From Flagellimonas marinaquae (GTDB lineage: Bacteria; Bacteroidota; Bacteroidia; Flavobacteriales; Flavobacteriaceae), in NCBI RefSeq assembly GCF_023716465.1, contig NZ_CP092415.1, positions 399,001 through 463,000 on the forward strand: a stretch of DNA of 64,000 nt, in the 5' to 3' direction. Each line of letters opens with the position of its first letter. Position 1 is the stretch's first letter. Under the pieces are notes generated by a model. It saw only the letters and a program-made list of their open reading frames with translations. It was not told where the DNA came from and searched no databases. Of the stretch, positions 46,436-57,104 are shown piece after piece. The position numbers and the translations under genes are program-made.

Positions 46436-47626
46436 ATGTCTATGAAAAGTTATCATGCAGATGAAAAGGGATACTACGGTGAGTTTGGGGGAGCATTTAT
46501 TCCCGAAATGCTATACCCCAACTGTGAGGAGCTTCGGCAAAACTACCTCCGCATAATGGAGGAGCCTTCTTTTAAAGAAGAGTTCCAACAATTGTTACGG
46601 GATTATGTGGGTCGGCCCACACCACTGTATTTTGCCAAACGTCTATCCCAAAAATACAATACCAAAATCTATCTAAAACGCGAAGACCTTTGCCATACCG
46701 GTGCCCATAAGGTAAACAATACCATTGGCCAGATATTAATGGCAAAAAAATTGGGCAAAAACCGGATCATTGCAGAAACAGGTGCGGGTCAACATGGAGT
46801 GGCCACAGCTACGGTTTGTGCATTAATGGGGATCAAATGTGTGGTGTATATGGGGGAAATCGATATTGCCCGCCAAGCACCCAATGTAGCTAGAATGAAA
46901 ATGTTGGGAGCCGAGGTAAGACCTGCCACATCGGGCAGTAAAACATTAAAGGACGCCACCAACGAAGCCATTCGCGATTGGATAAACAACCCCGTGGACA
47001 CCCATTACATTATTGGATCGGTCGTAGGTCCCCATCCCTACCCCGACATGGTGGCGCGTTTCCAATCGGTAATTTCGGAAGAGATTAAAAAACAGTTACA
47101 AGAAAAAGAAAGTCGGGAAAATCCTGACTACGTTGTGGCCTGTGTCGGTGGGGGAAGTAATGCAGCCGGTGCTTTTTATCATTACTTGGACACCCCAGAG
47201 GTGGGCATTATTACAGTTGAGGCCGCTGGTAAGGGAATTGATTCCGGTGAGAGTGCCGCTACTTCCGCTTTGGGAAAAGTGGGCATTATACACGGCAGTA
47301 AAACCTTATTGATGCAAACGCAAGATGGACAGATTACCGAACCCTACTCCATTTCCGCAGGATTGGATTACCCTGGTGTAGGCCCTATGCACGCCCATTT
47401 GTACGCATCGGGCCGTGGAGAGTTCATTTCCATTACCGATGATGATGCCATGAAGGCCGGATTGGAACTTTGTAAACTGGAAGGTATAATCCCAGCCATA
47501 GAAACTTCACATGCCTTGGCCATTTTCGAAGAAAGGAAATTCAATCCAGATGACGTGGTGGTGGTCAACCTATCCGGGCGAGGAGATAAGGATTTACAGA
47601 ATTATATTGATTATTTCAGACTCTAG
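46436..47626 (+). CDS. trpB: Tryptophan synthase beta chain
   Basis: 396 residues (start ATG at 46436, or the next Met two codons on). [15 protein letters not shown] at the N-terminus, the PLP lysine in [21 protein letters not shown] and the phosphate-binding GGGSNAAG are intact. It condenses indole and serine. It lies 5 nt after trpF. The 66-nt spacer after it is A/T-rich with short direct repeats. Confidence 0.98.
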   Translation: MSMKSYHADEKGYYGEFGGAFIPEMLYPNCEELRQNYLRIMEEPSFKEEFQQLLRDYVGRPTPLYFAKRLSQKYNTKIYLKREDLCHTGAHKVNNTIGQILMAKKLGKNRIIAETGAGQHGVATATVCALMGIKCVVYMGEIDIARQAPNVARMKMLGAEVRPATSGSKTLKDATNEAIRDWINNPVDTHYIIGSVVGPHPYPDMVARFQSVISEEIKKQLQEKESRENPDYVVACVGGGSNAAGAFYHYLDTPEVGIITVEAAGKGIDSGESAATSALGKVGIIHGSKTLLMQTQDGQITEPYSISAGLDYPGVGPMHAHLYASGRGEFISITDDDAMKAGLELCKLEGIIPAIETSHALAIFEERKFNPDDVVVVNLSGRGDKDLQNYIDYFRL

Positions 47627-47692
47627 AGATCAGAAATAAGAAATTAGAAATATTTCGTGCATCTTATGTCTGACATCTAACACCTAAATACT

Positions 47693-48454
47693 ATGAACAG
47701 AATCAAACAAAAACTACAGGAGGACAAAAAAATCCTTTCCATATATTTTTCAGCTGGTTACCCCAATTTGAACGATACCGTAAAGATTATCCAAGATTTG
47801 GAAAAGAACGGTGTCGACCTCATTGAAATCGGGCTTCCCTTTAGCGACCCTTTGGCCGATGGACCTACCATACAAGAAAGTTCCACGGCTGCCCTAAAAA
47901 ATGGAATGAACACTGACCTGCTTTTTGAGCAATTGAAAGACATCCGCAAATCGGTGTCCATACCGTTGATTTTAATGGGATATTTTAATCCAGTCCTCCA
48001 ATATGGAGTGGAAGCGTTTTGTGCAAAATGTGAGGAAATTGGGGTCGATGGGCTTATTCTTCCCGATCTACCGTTGGATGTGTACAAAGAAGAATATGAA
48101 ATCATCTTTAAAAAACATGGATTGATCAACGTTTTTCTTATTACACCACAAACCAGCAACGAGCGCATAAAAGCGATCGACGATGCATCCGAAGGTTTTA
48201 TTTATATGGTGAGCTCGGCAAGTACCACAGGAACAAAGCAAGGTTTTGGTCCCGATCAGACCAACTATTTTAATCGCATAGCACAAATGGACCTTAAAAA
48301 TCCGCAGATCGTTGGCTTTGGTATCAGCAATGCCGAGACATTTGGGCAAGCTACCCAACACGCAAAAGGTGCGATCATTGGTTCGGCCTTTATAAAACAC
48401 CTAACAAAAAATGGAGTGGACAAGATTGATCACTTTGTAAAGCAAATTCGTTAA
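47693..48454 (+). CDS. trpA: Tryptophan synthase alpha chain
   Basis: 253 residues, TIM barrel. The catalytic Glu (LIEIGLPFSDPLADGP) and Asp (VDGLILPDLP) and the phosphate loop GFGISNAE are present. It cleaves indole-glycerol phosphate and channels indole to TrpB. It is the last gene of the operon. Confidence 0.97.
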   Translation: MNRIKQKLQEDKKILSIYFSAGYPNLNDTVKIIQDLEKNGVDLIEIGLPFSDPLADGPTIQESSTAALKNGMNTDLLFEQLKDIRKSVSIPLILMGYFNPVLQYGVEAFCAKCEEIGVDGLILPDLPLDVYKEEYEIIFKKHGLINVFLITPQTSNERIKAIDDASEGFIYMVSSASTTGTKQGFGPDQTNYFNRIAQMDLKNPQIVGFGISNAETFGQATQHAKGAIIGSAFIKHLTKNGVDKIDHFVKQIR

Positions 48455-48486
48455 TTTTCCACTTTAAAGATCAACATTGATTTGTC

Positions 48487-49983
48487 ATGAAAAAAATACT
48501 GCCCATAGTAACCTTATGCCTTACTTATTCTGTTTTTGCCCAAGATGAAGTGGCCATTAAATCCCAGGTCGCCGATGCCATTAACGAAATACGAGAATTT
48601 ATAGCTATCCCCAACGATGCTCTGGACGCAGCCGACATAGACCGTAACATAATGTGGTTAAAGCGCAAGTTTGGCGATAGAGGGTTTAACTCGGCAGTAT
48701 TGGAAACCGATGGTCTTCCTTTGTTTTTTGCCGCCACGCCCATGAGCGGGGACAAGCCAACGGTTCTTATTTATATGCATTTTGATGGTCAATCCGTGGA
48801 CCCGTCCAAATGGAACCAACCCAACCCGTACAATGTGGTATTAAAGGCCCCGAAGGATGATGGTTTTGAAACCATGTCTTTTGATGAACTTGGAGACGAC
48901 ATCAATTATGATTGGCGTTTGTTCGGAAGATCTACTTCGGATGATAAATCGCCGATCGTGATGCTTTTGAACGCCATGGACCTACTTAAAAAGGATGGTA
49001 AGGACATACCTTTTAATATAAAGGTGATTTTGGACAGTGAAGAAGAAAAAGGCAGTAAACCTTTGCCGGCAGCTGTGAAACAATACCGTGAACTCCTTGA
49101 GTCGGATTTTTTAATGATCGTGGATGGACCTGTACACGCGTCCGAAAACCCTACTGTAGTTTATGGTTGCCGTGGTATTACCACTTTGACCCTAACCACA
49201 TACGGCCCCATTAAACCGCAACATAGCGGACATTATGGCAACTATGCTCCAAACCCAGGTTTTCAGTTAGCACAATTATTGGCAACCATGAAAGATGCCG
49301 AAGGAAGGGTAACGATCTCCGGCTATTATGACGGTATAACTATTGACAAAACCACCGATTCCATATTAAAAAGTGTACCCGATAACGATGCGGCCATTGC
49401 CGAAAACCTCCAATTTAAAACTTCGGAAAAAGTAGGAAGTTTTTACCAAGAAGCCCTGCAATATCCCTCTTTGAACATTCGCGGATTAAGTTCTGGATGG
49501 GTTGGAGAAAAAGCACGCACCATTGTTCCCGAAAGTGCAACAGCGGAACTGGATTTAAGATTAGTGGTAGAAAGCGATGGAAATCGGCTAAAACAATTGG
49601 TGAAAGATCATATAGCCCAGCAAGGCTATAAAGTTTTAGATCACGAGCCTTCCAAAGAAGAGCGTTTGCAATTCGATAAAATTGTTACCGTAAAAGAGAG
49701 GGGTGTTACGGATGCGTTCCGTACGGATCTAAATGACCCATATGGTATTTTTATAGTAAATACCTTAAACAACAGTTTTGACAAGGAAGTCATTCAAATA
49801 CGCACCATGGGCGGTACGGTCCCCATATCCCCCTTTGTGAACGAATTAAAGATTCCTGCCTTTATTGTTCCCGTGGTAAACCCCGACAACAACCAACATA
49901 GTCCCAACGAAAATATAAAGATTGGCCAGTTGGCTTATGGAATAAAGACATTTTATAGTATTCTATCCAATAAAATCGATTAA
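48487..49983 (+). CDS. Exported M20-family metallopeptidase
   Basis: 498 residues with a signal peptide (1-18, SVFA-QD). M20 metal-site motifs are visible: MHFDGQ (H98, D100), the DDKSP Asp, SEEEKGS with the catalytic Glu, and the lid or dimerisation region starting PQHSGHYGNYAPNP. It probably acts as a di- or aminopeptidase or amidohydrolase in the periplasm. It begins 32 nt after trpA with no terminator between, so partial co-transcription with trp is possible. Its stop overlaps the convergent gene by 4 nt. Confidence 0.9.
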   Translation: MKKILPIVTLCLTYSVFAQDEVAIKSQVADAINEIREFIAIPNDALDAADIDRNIMWLKRKFGDRGFNSAVLETDGLPLFFAATPMSGDKPTVLIYMHFDGQSVDPSKWNQPNPYNVVLKAPKDDGFETMSFDELGDDINYDWRLFGRSTSDDKSPIVMLLNAMDLLKKDGKDIPFNIKVILDSEEEKGSKPLPAAVKQYRELLESDFLMIVDGPVHASENPTVVYGCRGITTLTLTTYGPIKPQHSGHYGNYAPNPGFQLAQLLATMKDAEGRVTISGYYDGITIDKTTDSILKSVPDNDAAIAENLQFKTSEKVGSFYQEALQYPSLNIRGLSSGWVGEKARTIVPESATAELDLRLVVESDGNRLKQLVKDHIAQQGYKVLDHEPSKEERLQFDKIVTVKERGVTDAFRTDLNDPYGIFIVNTLNNSFDKEVIQIRTMGGTVPISPFVNELKIPAFIVPVVNPDNNQHSPNENIKIGQLAYGIKTFYSILSNKID

Positions 49984-50678
49984 AAGAACTCCCGATATTG
50001 TAGTACCCTAAAATCCAGTGTATTGAATGCTGGATTTTTTTGTTTCATTTGCTTGTAGGCCTGTAAACTTCCCACAGCTCGGTTGGCAGCTCCCGAAGGT
50101 GCAGTCAGCGAAACGGTTTTAATGGTTCTCGACTGCCCTCGCACTGACGTTGTACTCGGAGTGATTGGCAACTCCAAATGATGAATTCGGGGCACGTCGT
50201 CGGAGACCACATCGAGTTTTAAGTTATACTCCTTTAGTTGCCTGCGAAAGAAATATTCGGGACCATTTTTACTATTCCCGCCTGTAAACAAAAGGGTATC
50301 GATATTCGGGTACTTTTGTAAATATCCGACTAAATCACGTAACACAACATTTTGCATTCCGATGTCGGATGCATCTATTTTTTCCCTATCGGCACTTTCC
50401 ACAATATCGCAAACCCCTATTTTGTTCTTGATCAAGAACTGTTTTCGCTGTTGTACCGCCTCATCTGTAGTTTCATAAGTTAATCCCAGTTGGAATATTT
50501 TATCCAAAATGGGCCATAACTGTCCGTTACAACTGCCATAGCAAAAATCCACATCTTGTGGTTTTAGGTCACCTGTGGTAAACCTTGGGGGAGGCAGGGT
50601 ACCTACGATCAATTTAGTGGCCTGCGATAACAAAAACGGTTTATAAGGATGTGTATGTTTAAAAGGTAGTGTAGTCAA
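49980..50678 (-). CDS. Uracil-DNA-glycosylase superfamily protein
   Basis: 232 residues. IVGTLPPPRFTTGD (about 25-38) followed by DFCYGSCNGQLWPILDKIF looks like the active-site region of the UDG superfamily (GTFPS then FYYGHPRNRFW in hypoxanthine-type enzymes), but the usual Asn/Asp residues are altered. TGGNSKNGPEYFFRR and PSTTSVRGQSRT lie further on. A base-excision role is likely by family but not proven. It overlaps the convergent M20 gene by 4 nt. Confidence 0.75.
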   Translation of the reverse strand: MTTLPFKHTHPYKPFLLSQATKLIVGTLPPPRFTTGDLKPQDVDFCYGSCNGQLWPILDKIFQLGLTYETTDEAVQQRKQFLIKNKIGVCDIVESADREKIDASDIGMQNVVLRDLVGYLQKYPNIDTLLFTGGNSKNGPEYFFRRQLKEYNLKLDVVSDDVPRIHHLELPITPSTTSVRGQSRTIKTVSLTAPSGAANRAVGSLQAYKQMKQKNPAFNTLDFRVLQYREFF

Positions 50679-50687
50679 AATCCAATT

Positions 50688-52445
50688 TTAATAACCTTCA
50701 TTTTGAACCACATCCGGGTTCAGGCTCATTTCTCCCTGAGGTATGGGCCAGATGTATTCGTGATTTTGAAAGTCCCTTGCCAACTCTGGGTAATTTTGAT
50801 TGTATTCCAATATCTCGGACTCAAGAGCATTCATTCGAATAAGGTCATCCTTAAATTGTCCTTCCAAACAAAACTCCAAACGTCTTTCCTTTAAAATTAG
50901 GCTAGAAAACTCTTCTTGAGTCAACCCACTTTGAGCATCATGCTCCAAATCGCCAAAAGCTCTTCTTCTCACCAAATTCAAAGCATTATATGCTTTAGCT
51001 GTAGGGCCATTCAGCTTATTTTCGGCCTCTGCTATCATTAGATACACGTCAGCTGCTCTTAAATAGGGGTAATCAAATGACTCTGAATTCAATACACTGA
51101 TTTCCTCGACTTCCTTTATAAATTTATATGGTCGCCAATTTTCCATTAAAGTTTCATCTATTAAATTCCCATCATCAAACGAAAATGTGGCTATATTTTG
51201 ATGAAATCTCGAATCGCTATTTTCAATCGGAAAACTAACCGGTTCGGAGGGTTCCATTTCTTTCTCAAAATAGGAATTTATAAAATTAGGAACCAACAAT
51301 AAACGATCGCTTAATGAAATACCCATAGGCCCCCAAGAGACACTATAATTGCCCGAGTTATCAAAACCAATACCGAAAATAACCTCTGTATTCGAACTTT
51401 CATTTTGGATTGAAAAAACATCCGAATAGTTTTCTTCCAAAGTATAACTCCCTACAACTTTCTCCAATTCCAATAACGCAAGACTATATTTATCAGTTTG
51501 ATTCATAGGAAAACCTGCCATCGTAAGGTAAACTTTTCCAAGTAGAGCAGTGGCAGCTTCCTTTGATGCTTTTTCTTTGCCCAATCCAGAGGACAAATTC
51601 TGCTGCGCAAATGTTAAATCCTCTACAATTTGTTCAAATACAACTTCCCTACCTTGTTCAAATGTTGGCGGGTTATCAGGGTCTACACCAGCTGTAGTGA
51701 CCAAAACAGGATTTCCGTAAAGTTTAACCAAATTGAAGTACAATAGTGCTCGCAGGAAACGAAACTCGGATTCTAAGTGAACTGTATTCACTTCCCCATT
51801 CAATGCTGAATCTAAGTCAGTTAGCTCTTCCAAACCTATATTCGTAAGATTAATAACTCTATAATGCTCTGACCATACTTCGTTGATTACATAGTTACTC
51901 GAATGAAAATAGTAATTATCCAAATCGCCAAATCTACCCATCGAATTAGGGTTTATCCTGGTCACACCTGTTCCAATATCACCCCAATAATGGGAATAAC
52001 CATTGGCATCGAACAAAAATTCTGTTTTCAACTGGTCATATATATTCTTCAAAAAAACATCAAAGTCAATTGGAATTTCTGAAATAGGGTCAGGCGCCAT
52101 AACAGCTTCGATGACCACTACTTGATTTTCTTGCACATTTACATCAACTGAGACGCTGACATCAGAAAACGAAGGGGTGAGAATAACCTCATATTTTCCA
52201 ATGGGTATATTGTTGTATACAACCTTTCCCATTGCATCGGTTATTTTCTCTTTAGTTTTAGGTACAGTGGTAACAGTAACATCTGGCATAGCGGTTCCGC
52301 TTTCGTAAACCGCCATTACTTCCAAAGTGCCCAATTGTTCTAATTCCATTCCTTTATCCTGGTCATTGGAACAGGAAAATAAAAACATTGTAAATACAAT
52401 TGACAGATTATGAAATAATCTTCTCAAATGAGGTAGTTTTGTCAT
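50688..52445 (-). CDS. Orphan SusD/RagB-family lipoprotein
   Basis: 585 residues. The lipobox FLFSC (Cys25) gives an outer-membrane lipoprotein. Residues 38-118 form a carboxypeptidase-regulatory-like beta domain (GTAMPDVTVTTVPKTKEK, then NIPIGKYEVIL), which is more typical of SusC N-termini. From about 125 to the end is SusD/RagB: SEFRFLRALLYFNLVKLYGNPVL, LRAADVYLMIAEAENKL, LILKERRLEFCLEG, with the usual ending IPQGEMSLNPDVVQNEGY. SusD caps a TonB-dependent SusC transporter, but no susC is in this window. The ligand is unknown. Confidence 0.9.
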   Translation of the reverse strand: MTKLPHLRRLFHNLSIVFTMFLFSCSNDQDKGMELEQLGTLEVMAVYESGTAMPDVTVTTVPKTKEKITDAMGKVVYNNIPIGKYEVILTPSFSDVSVSVDVNVQENQVVVIEAVMAPDPISEIPIDFDVFLKNIYDQLKTEFLFDANGYSHYWGDIGTGVTRINPNSMGRFGDLDNYYFHSSNYVINEVWSEHYRVINLTNIGLEELTDLDSALNGEVNTVHLESEFRFLRALLYFNLVKLYGNPVLVTTAGVDPDNPPTFEQGREVVFEQIVEDLTFAQQNLSSGLGKEKASKEAATALLGKVYLTMAGFPMNQTDKYSLALLELEKVVGSYTLEENYSDVFSIQNESSNTEVIFGIGFDNSGNYSVSWGPMGISLSDRLLLVPNFINSYFEKEMEPSEPVSFPIENSDSRFHQNIATFSFDDGNLIDETLMENWRPYKFIKEVEEISVLNSESFDYPYLRAADVYLMIAEAENKLNGPTAKAYNALNLVRRRAFGDLEHDAQSGLTQEEFSSLILKERRLEFCLEGQFKDDLIRMNALESEILEYNQNYPELARDFQNHEYIWPIPQGEMSLNPDVVQNEGY

Positions 52446-52505
52446 TTGATAAACTTGAAGCTAGGATTATATTGTTTATTCATAAAAATACACAAAAAAT
52501 TTCCC

Positions 52506-55052
52506 CTAAGCCGAATTTCTGCTGGCATTGATATTTCCATATAAGGAACGAGTAACGATTTTCTCGTACAATTCTTTGTATTCAGAATTTTGTGTGATAT
52601 GGTACAGGGCATTTTGCTGTATCACCAACAAGGGCAATACAATTTGCTCCCTTATTTTAACGGATTCCCGCGATACGGCTTCATCCTCCATCAAAATCTT
52701 ATCCCCCGAAATCTGCAACAGCATTTTTTTGGACAACTGGAACTCGTCGTTCAAAATGTTCCAGAAAGCTCCGAACTCTGGATCTTCCTTCATGTAACTC
52801 GTCAGGTTAAAATTGGACTTGGCCAAGGACATCATACTGTTGTGCATCAAAGCTCTAAAAAATGGGACATCTTTGTACAACTTTTTCACTTCGTTCAGTC
52901 GCCCTTCTTCTTTTAACTTGTTAATGGCCGTACCCAATCCAAAATAACCGGGAACATTTTGTTTTAACTGGCTCCACGACCCCACAAAAGATATGGCGCG
53001 TAAATCCGAAAGCGTTAGCTGTTTTTTGTTTCCGCGCTTTCCTGGTCTACTGCCAATATTGGCCTTGGTATAATATTTTAATGTACTTCTGTGCTCCAGG
53101 TAGGGCATAAATTTCTCGTGCTGTTTTAAAGCATCGTATTTGTCGAAACTGAGTTCCGAGAGCTCCTCTATCAATTTACGTTGTGCCGCGGAGATAGTGA
53201 GTTCCTTGCCAAATAAGTTATTGCTCAATCCAGCGGTGAGCAACTGCTCGGAGTTGTGGATAAACTGCTCTTTGGTCCCATAGGTACTGGTAATGGTCTG
53301 CCCTTGAATGGTAAGCTGAATCTCATGATTGGCCACATCCTTGGTCTGTGCGGCGTAGAATCTGTGTGTTTTACCACCACCACGTGCTGGCGGTCCTCCC
53401 CTACCATCAAAGAAAATAGCGGCGATACCGTTCTTTTTACAGACTTTGCTCAAGGTTTCCTTGGTCTTTAAAATAGACCAGTTGGCTTTTAGGTACCCCC
53501 CATCTTTGGTACCATCCGAAAATCCGAGCATTATGGTGTGTACGTCCCTTCTTCTTTCCAGATGTTGCCTATATTGTGGAATATCGAACAAGGTTTGCAT
53601 CACTTTTTCTGAAGCGTCCATACCTTTCATGGTCTCGAACAGTGGAACAATGTCAAATGTGATCTTTTTCTCGTCCCATCCACTCCACCTAAACAAACCG
53701 AACACGAACAAGACCGAAAAAATATCTTCCGAATTACTGATGATGTATCGGTTGCAGCCTTCTTCACCGTTTTTTTCTTGTATCGCTTTTAGGTTTTGGA
53801 TATTCGTAATGGTGTCCTTTACAATCTCATCTTCAAAGTCCTTTGGGTCGAGATTAAAATTTTCTTTGAGCAAGAGCCTTACCAGTTCCCCTTCACTCAA
53901 CTCGTGTACGTTTTCCTTGATAACTCCATGCTTTTTTAGCACAGTTTCCACGGCCAACAAATGCTTACTGTGATCTTGACGGATATCCAAGGTGGCAAAA
54001 TGTGTCTTAAAAATATGTACCTTATCCATAAACTGATCCAACTCGTCCAAATACAATTCGTGATAATTGTCAATCAGTTTTTCGCGGACACCATTTAAAC
54101 AGGCGATGATTTCCTCGTAAGAAACAAGCACATCTGGGTTGAACATGGCTTTGTACAGCTTATCGCTCAACGCATTGATGTCTACCTGCATATCCTTGAA
54201 TGTAAGTTTTTTGCGAAGGCCCTTCAATTCGTTATAATAGCATTTCATTAAAGTAAGCCTTAATTCATCCGCCACCTGTTTGGTGATATCGGCCGTTACG
54301 TAGGGGTTCCCATCACGATCGCCACCAGGCCAAAATCCGAGTTTCATCAGGTTGTAATTATTAAACTTATCGTCCCGAATATTACTTTTTACATATTGGT
54401 ACAATTCGCCAACGGCATCATAATACGTATTACGAAGTATGTAGATAATGTTTTTTGCCTCGTCCAAAGGCGTTGGTTTTTTTGCATTGATCAGTGAGGT
54501 AAGCCCCAATTGCTGCAAGGTTACGTCAATATCATGAATCCTGTCCTCATCGATCAAAGTGCGCAATTCTGCAATAATATCCAATATGGCGGGGGTATAG
54601 AACTGCGTTGGATGCGCGGTCAGAACGATTCGCGCACTAAAGGTGGAGAGTTTTTTGGAGACCTTGTCCCAGTTTTTGGTGCGGTTCACCAATTCAAAAT
54701 AATCCTTAATGGTCAAAGAGCTACTGTATTTTTGAAGTTTGGAGAAGGCCGAATCCTCCACACTATCGTAAAGTACCACTTGGCGTTCCACATACTGCAC
54801 GATCTTGAACATAAAGTCCAACCGCTCCCGTTCGTCTTTGATATCCACAAAATTGGTAAAAAACACCTCTAAAATCTCTTGGGGATCTTTACCTTCTTTT
54901 AAGCCTTTCTCGCACTGATCTAGCAATAATGGGATAAGAACCCCTACATTTTCTATATTGTTGTAGGGCAAGCTCAAAAAAAGACTGTTGTAAATGTTGA
55001 ACTTATTGGTTACCGTTTTTTTAAATTCCTCTAACCGTTTAGTCTGCTGCAT
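52506..55052 (-). CDS. ppc: Phosphoenolpyruvate carboxylase
   Basis: 848 residues, slightly shorter than the E. coli enzyme. TAHPTQ (catalytic His region), WPGGDRDGNP, GFSDGTKDGGYLKANW, FFDGRGGPPARGGGKTH and GSRPGKR are all present. It makes oxaloacetate from PEP and bicarbonate to refill the TCA cycle. The C-terminus ends RNSA and not the nearly invariant RNTG. The upstream region has an inverted repeat (55088-55122). Confidence 0.95.
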   Translation of the reverse strand: MQQTKRLEEFKKTVTNKFNIYNSLFLSLPYNNIENVGVLIPLLLDQCEKGLKEGKDPQEILEVFFTNFVDIKDERERLDFMFKIVQYVERQVVLYDSVEDSAFSKLQKYSSSLTIKDYFELVNRTKNWDKVSKKLSTFSARIVLTAHPTQFYTPAILDIIAELRTLIDEDRIHDIDVTLQQLGLTSLINAKKPTPLDEAKNIIYILRNTYYDAVGELYQYVKSNIRDDKFNNYNLMKLGFWPGGDRDGNPYVTADITKQVADELRLTLMKCYYNELKGLRKKLTFKDMQVDINALSDKLYKAMFNPDVLVSYEEIIACLNGVREKLIDNYHELYLDELDQFMDKVHIFKTHFATLDIRQDHSKHLLAVETVLKKHGVIKENVHELSEGELVRLLLKENFNLDPKDFEDEIVKDTITNIQNLKAIQEKNGEEGCNRYIISNSEDIFSVLFVFGLFRWSGWDEKKITFDIVPLFETMKGMDASEKVMQTLFDIPQYRQHLERRRDVHTIMLGFSDGTKDGGYLKANWSILKTKETLSKVCKKNGIAAIFFDGRGGPPARGGGKTHRFYAAQTKDVANHEIQLTIQGQTITSTYGTKEQFIHNSEQLLTAGLSNNLFGKELTISAAQRKLIEELSELSFDKYDALKQHEKFMPYLEHRSTLKYYTKANIGSRPGKRGNKKQLTLSDLRAISFVGSWSQLKQNVPGYFGLGTAINKLKEEGRLNEVKKLYKDVPFFRALMHNSMMSLAKSNFNLTSYMKEDPEFGAFWNILNDEFQLSKKMLLQISGDKILMEDEAVSRESVKIREQIVLPLLVIQQNALYHITQNSEYKELYEKIVTRSLYGNINASRNSA

Positions 55053-55087
55053 GTATTTATTTTAAGTTGATGTTATCATGGACGAAC

Positions 55088-55122
55088 ACCCAAAGTTCGC
55101 GAATTATACGTAACCTTTGGGT
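55088..55122. repeat. Inverted repeat upstream of ppc
   Basis: ACCCAAAG (55088-55095) and CTTTGGGT (55115-55122) are perfect inverted copies 19 nt apart, 36-70 nt before the ppc start. A further GTTGT-G-ACAAC palindrome lies at 55181-55191. Possible operator; inference. Confidence 0.35.
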
Positions 55123-55220
55123 TAAATTTAAACGTATCACAATTTGAAGCACGTCGTACCTTATTGTAACAACGTGATTGGTTGTGACAACTTAAAAATT
55201 ACTTTGATCTTACCAAAGTT

Positions 55221-55982
55221 TTATCGAATAAAAACTGGCTGGTCTTTCATTACGGTGTGTTCCTCGCTGTACAAATAGCCATCATAATCAAAATTCTTGA
55301 TGTCATCCAATGTTTGGGCACCGGAATCAATAATGTACCGTACCATAGATCCACGTGCTTTTTTGGCAAAGAAACTGATGATTTTGAGTTTATCGTTCTT
55401 CCAATCCTTAAAAACCGGCGCTATTACCGGCACTTTAAGTCTTTTGGCATCTACTGCACTAAAGTATTCGTTGCTTGCAAGGTTTACAAATAGTTCATCT
55501 TCCTCAAGTTCGTTGTTCAAGGCATTGGTAATTTGATCTTTCCAAAACTCGTACAGATTTTTTCTACGGCCTACCTTTAACTGCGTCCCCATTTCCAATC
55601 GGTATGGCTGCATTAGGTCCAATGGTTTTAAAACACCGTACAGGCCGGATAATATCCGCAGCGTACTTTGCAAACGGTCCAATTTATCTTCGGGAATGGT
55701 ATAGGCATCCAGACCTTGGTACACATCTCCGTTAAAAGCATACACTGCCGGCCTTGCATTGTCAACGGTAAAGGGCAATTCAAAATTTTGATTGCGCTCC
55801 CAGTTCAAATCCGCAAGTTTATCGGAAATGGACATAAGTTCCGATAGGGCTTTGGGCTTCTTTTTCTTTAATACCGCATTTAGCTTTTCGGCTTGTTCCA
55901 AAAATTGGGGCTGACTATATTTTGATGTGGGCAAAGTGGTTTCGTAATCAAGTGACTTTGCCGGTGATATCACAATTTTCAT
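55221..55982 (-). CDS. yaaA: Peroxide stress protein YaaA
   Basis: 253 residues. The N-terminus [15 protein letters not shown] and the motifs [11 protein letters not shown] and [21 protein letters not shown] are characteristic of YaaA/DUF328. E. coli YaaA lowers intracellular iron damage to DNA under peroxide stress. It lies between rluD (88 nt) and ppc with no shared pathway evident. Confidence 0.95.
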   Translation of the reverse strand: MKIVISPAKSLDYETTLPTSKYSQPQFLEQAEKLNAVLKKKKPKALSELMSISDKLADLNWERNQNFELPFTVDNARPAVYAFNGDVYQGLDAYTIPEDKLDRLQSTLRILSGLYGVLKPLDLMQPYRLEMGTQLKVGRRKNLYEFWKDQITNALNNELEEDELFVNLASNEYFSAVDAKRLKVPVIAPVFKDWKNDKLKIISFFAKKARGSMVRYIIDSGAQTLDDIKNFDYDGYLYSEEHTVMKDQPVFIR

Positions 55983-56070
55983 ATGGTTCCATTTTTTGTA
56001 AAAATAACTAGGATTTTACTTATTTGGACAGATGGGCCAATGGTGTTTTCAATCTTAGGATCGAAGAAAC

Positions 56071-57102
56071 CTATGATTCGTGATGCTTAGCATAACCGCG
56101 CCATTTTTCGATACACTGGACCATATCTTCGGGCAGATCGGAATCAAAACGCATAAACTTGCCTGTTACCGGATGCTCAAAGCCCAATGTTTTGGCATGC
56201 AAAGCTTGCCTTGGCAATACCTTAAAAGCATTCTCCACAAATTGCTTGTATTTGGTAAAGGTGGTCCCTTTTAAAATTCTGTCGCCTCCATAGCGCTCAT
56301 CATTGAACAAGGTATGGCCTATATATTTCATGTGGACCCGAATTTGGTGGGTTCTACCGGTTTCCAGCCTGCAGGACACCAGTGTAACGTATCCAAAGCG
56401 CTCCAATACCTTGTAATGTGTCACAGCTTCCTTTCCTTCATCTCCCTCCGGAAAAACCATCATCTGTAGGCGGTTTTTGGGGTTTCGTGCAATATGCCCT
56501 TCAATGGTACCTTCGTCTTCGGTTACATTGCCCCAGACCAAGGCCATATATTCCCGTTCACTACTTTTTTCGAAAAATTGTTGCGCCAAGTGGGTCATTG
56601 CTGCTTCCGTTTTCGCAATTACCAATAATCCGGAGGTATCTTTATCGATCCGGTGGACCAGACCAGGTCTATCCGAACTATTATTGGGCAAATTTTGAAA
56701 ATGGTACACCAAGGCATTGATCAAGGTACCCGAGTAATTTCCATGCCCCGGGTGCACCACCATGCCTGCCGGTTTGTTCACCACCAAAAGTATGTCGTCC
56801 TCATAAACAATGTCCAATGGTATATCTTCCGGGGTCAACAAAAACTCATAGGGCGGATGCTCGAACATAACCTTCACCTCATCCCCTGCTTTTACCTTGT
56901 AATTTTGTTTTACAATGGAGTCGTTTACCCAAATATGGCCTTTTTTGGCCGCTTGTTGAATCTTGTTACGAGTGGCGTTCTCAATAAAATTCATCAAAAA
57001 TTTATCCACTCGCAAAGGGTCTTGGCCCTTAGATGCCACAAAGGCATAATGCTCATAAAGATCATCCTGAGAAAGTTCGTCCTGGTTTTCCGAAATATCC
57101 AT
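56071..57102 (-). CDS. rluD: RluD-family 23S rRNA pseudouridine synthase
   Basis: 343 residues from the ATG at 57102 (MDISENQDELSQD), 2 nt after the PASTA gene; a longer frame would overlap that gene. An S4 RNA-binding domain (about 30-95) precedes the RsuA/RluD catalytic domain with the Asp of GLVHRIDKDTSGLLVIAKT. CRLETGRTHQIRVHM and the C-terminal HAKTLGFEHP are also typical. It makes pseudouridines in 23S rRNA. Confidence 0.94.
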   Translation of the reverse strand: MDISENQDELSQDDLYEHYAFVASKGQDPLRVDKFLMNFIENATRNKIQQAAKKGHIWVNDSIVKQNYKVKAGDEVKVMFEHPPYEFLLTPEDIPLDIVYEDDILLVVNKPAGMVVHPGHGNYSGTLINALVYHFQNLPNNSSDRPGLVHRIDKDTSGLLVIAKTEAAMTHLAQQFFEKSSEREYMALVWGNVTEDEGTIEGHIARNPKNRLQMMVFPEGDEGKEAVTHYKVLERFGYVTLVSCRLETGRTHQIRVHMKYIGHTLFNDERYGGDRILKGTTFTKYKQFVENAFKVLPRQALHAKTLGFEHPVTGKFMRFDSDLPEDMVQCIEKWRGYAKHHES

Positions 57103-57104
57103 AG

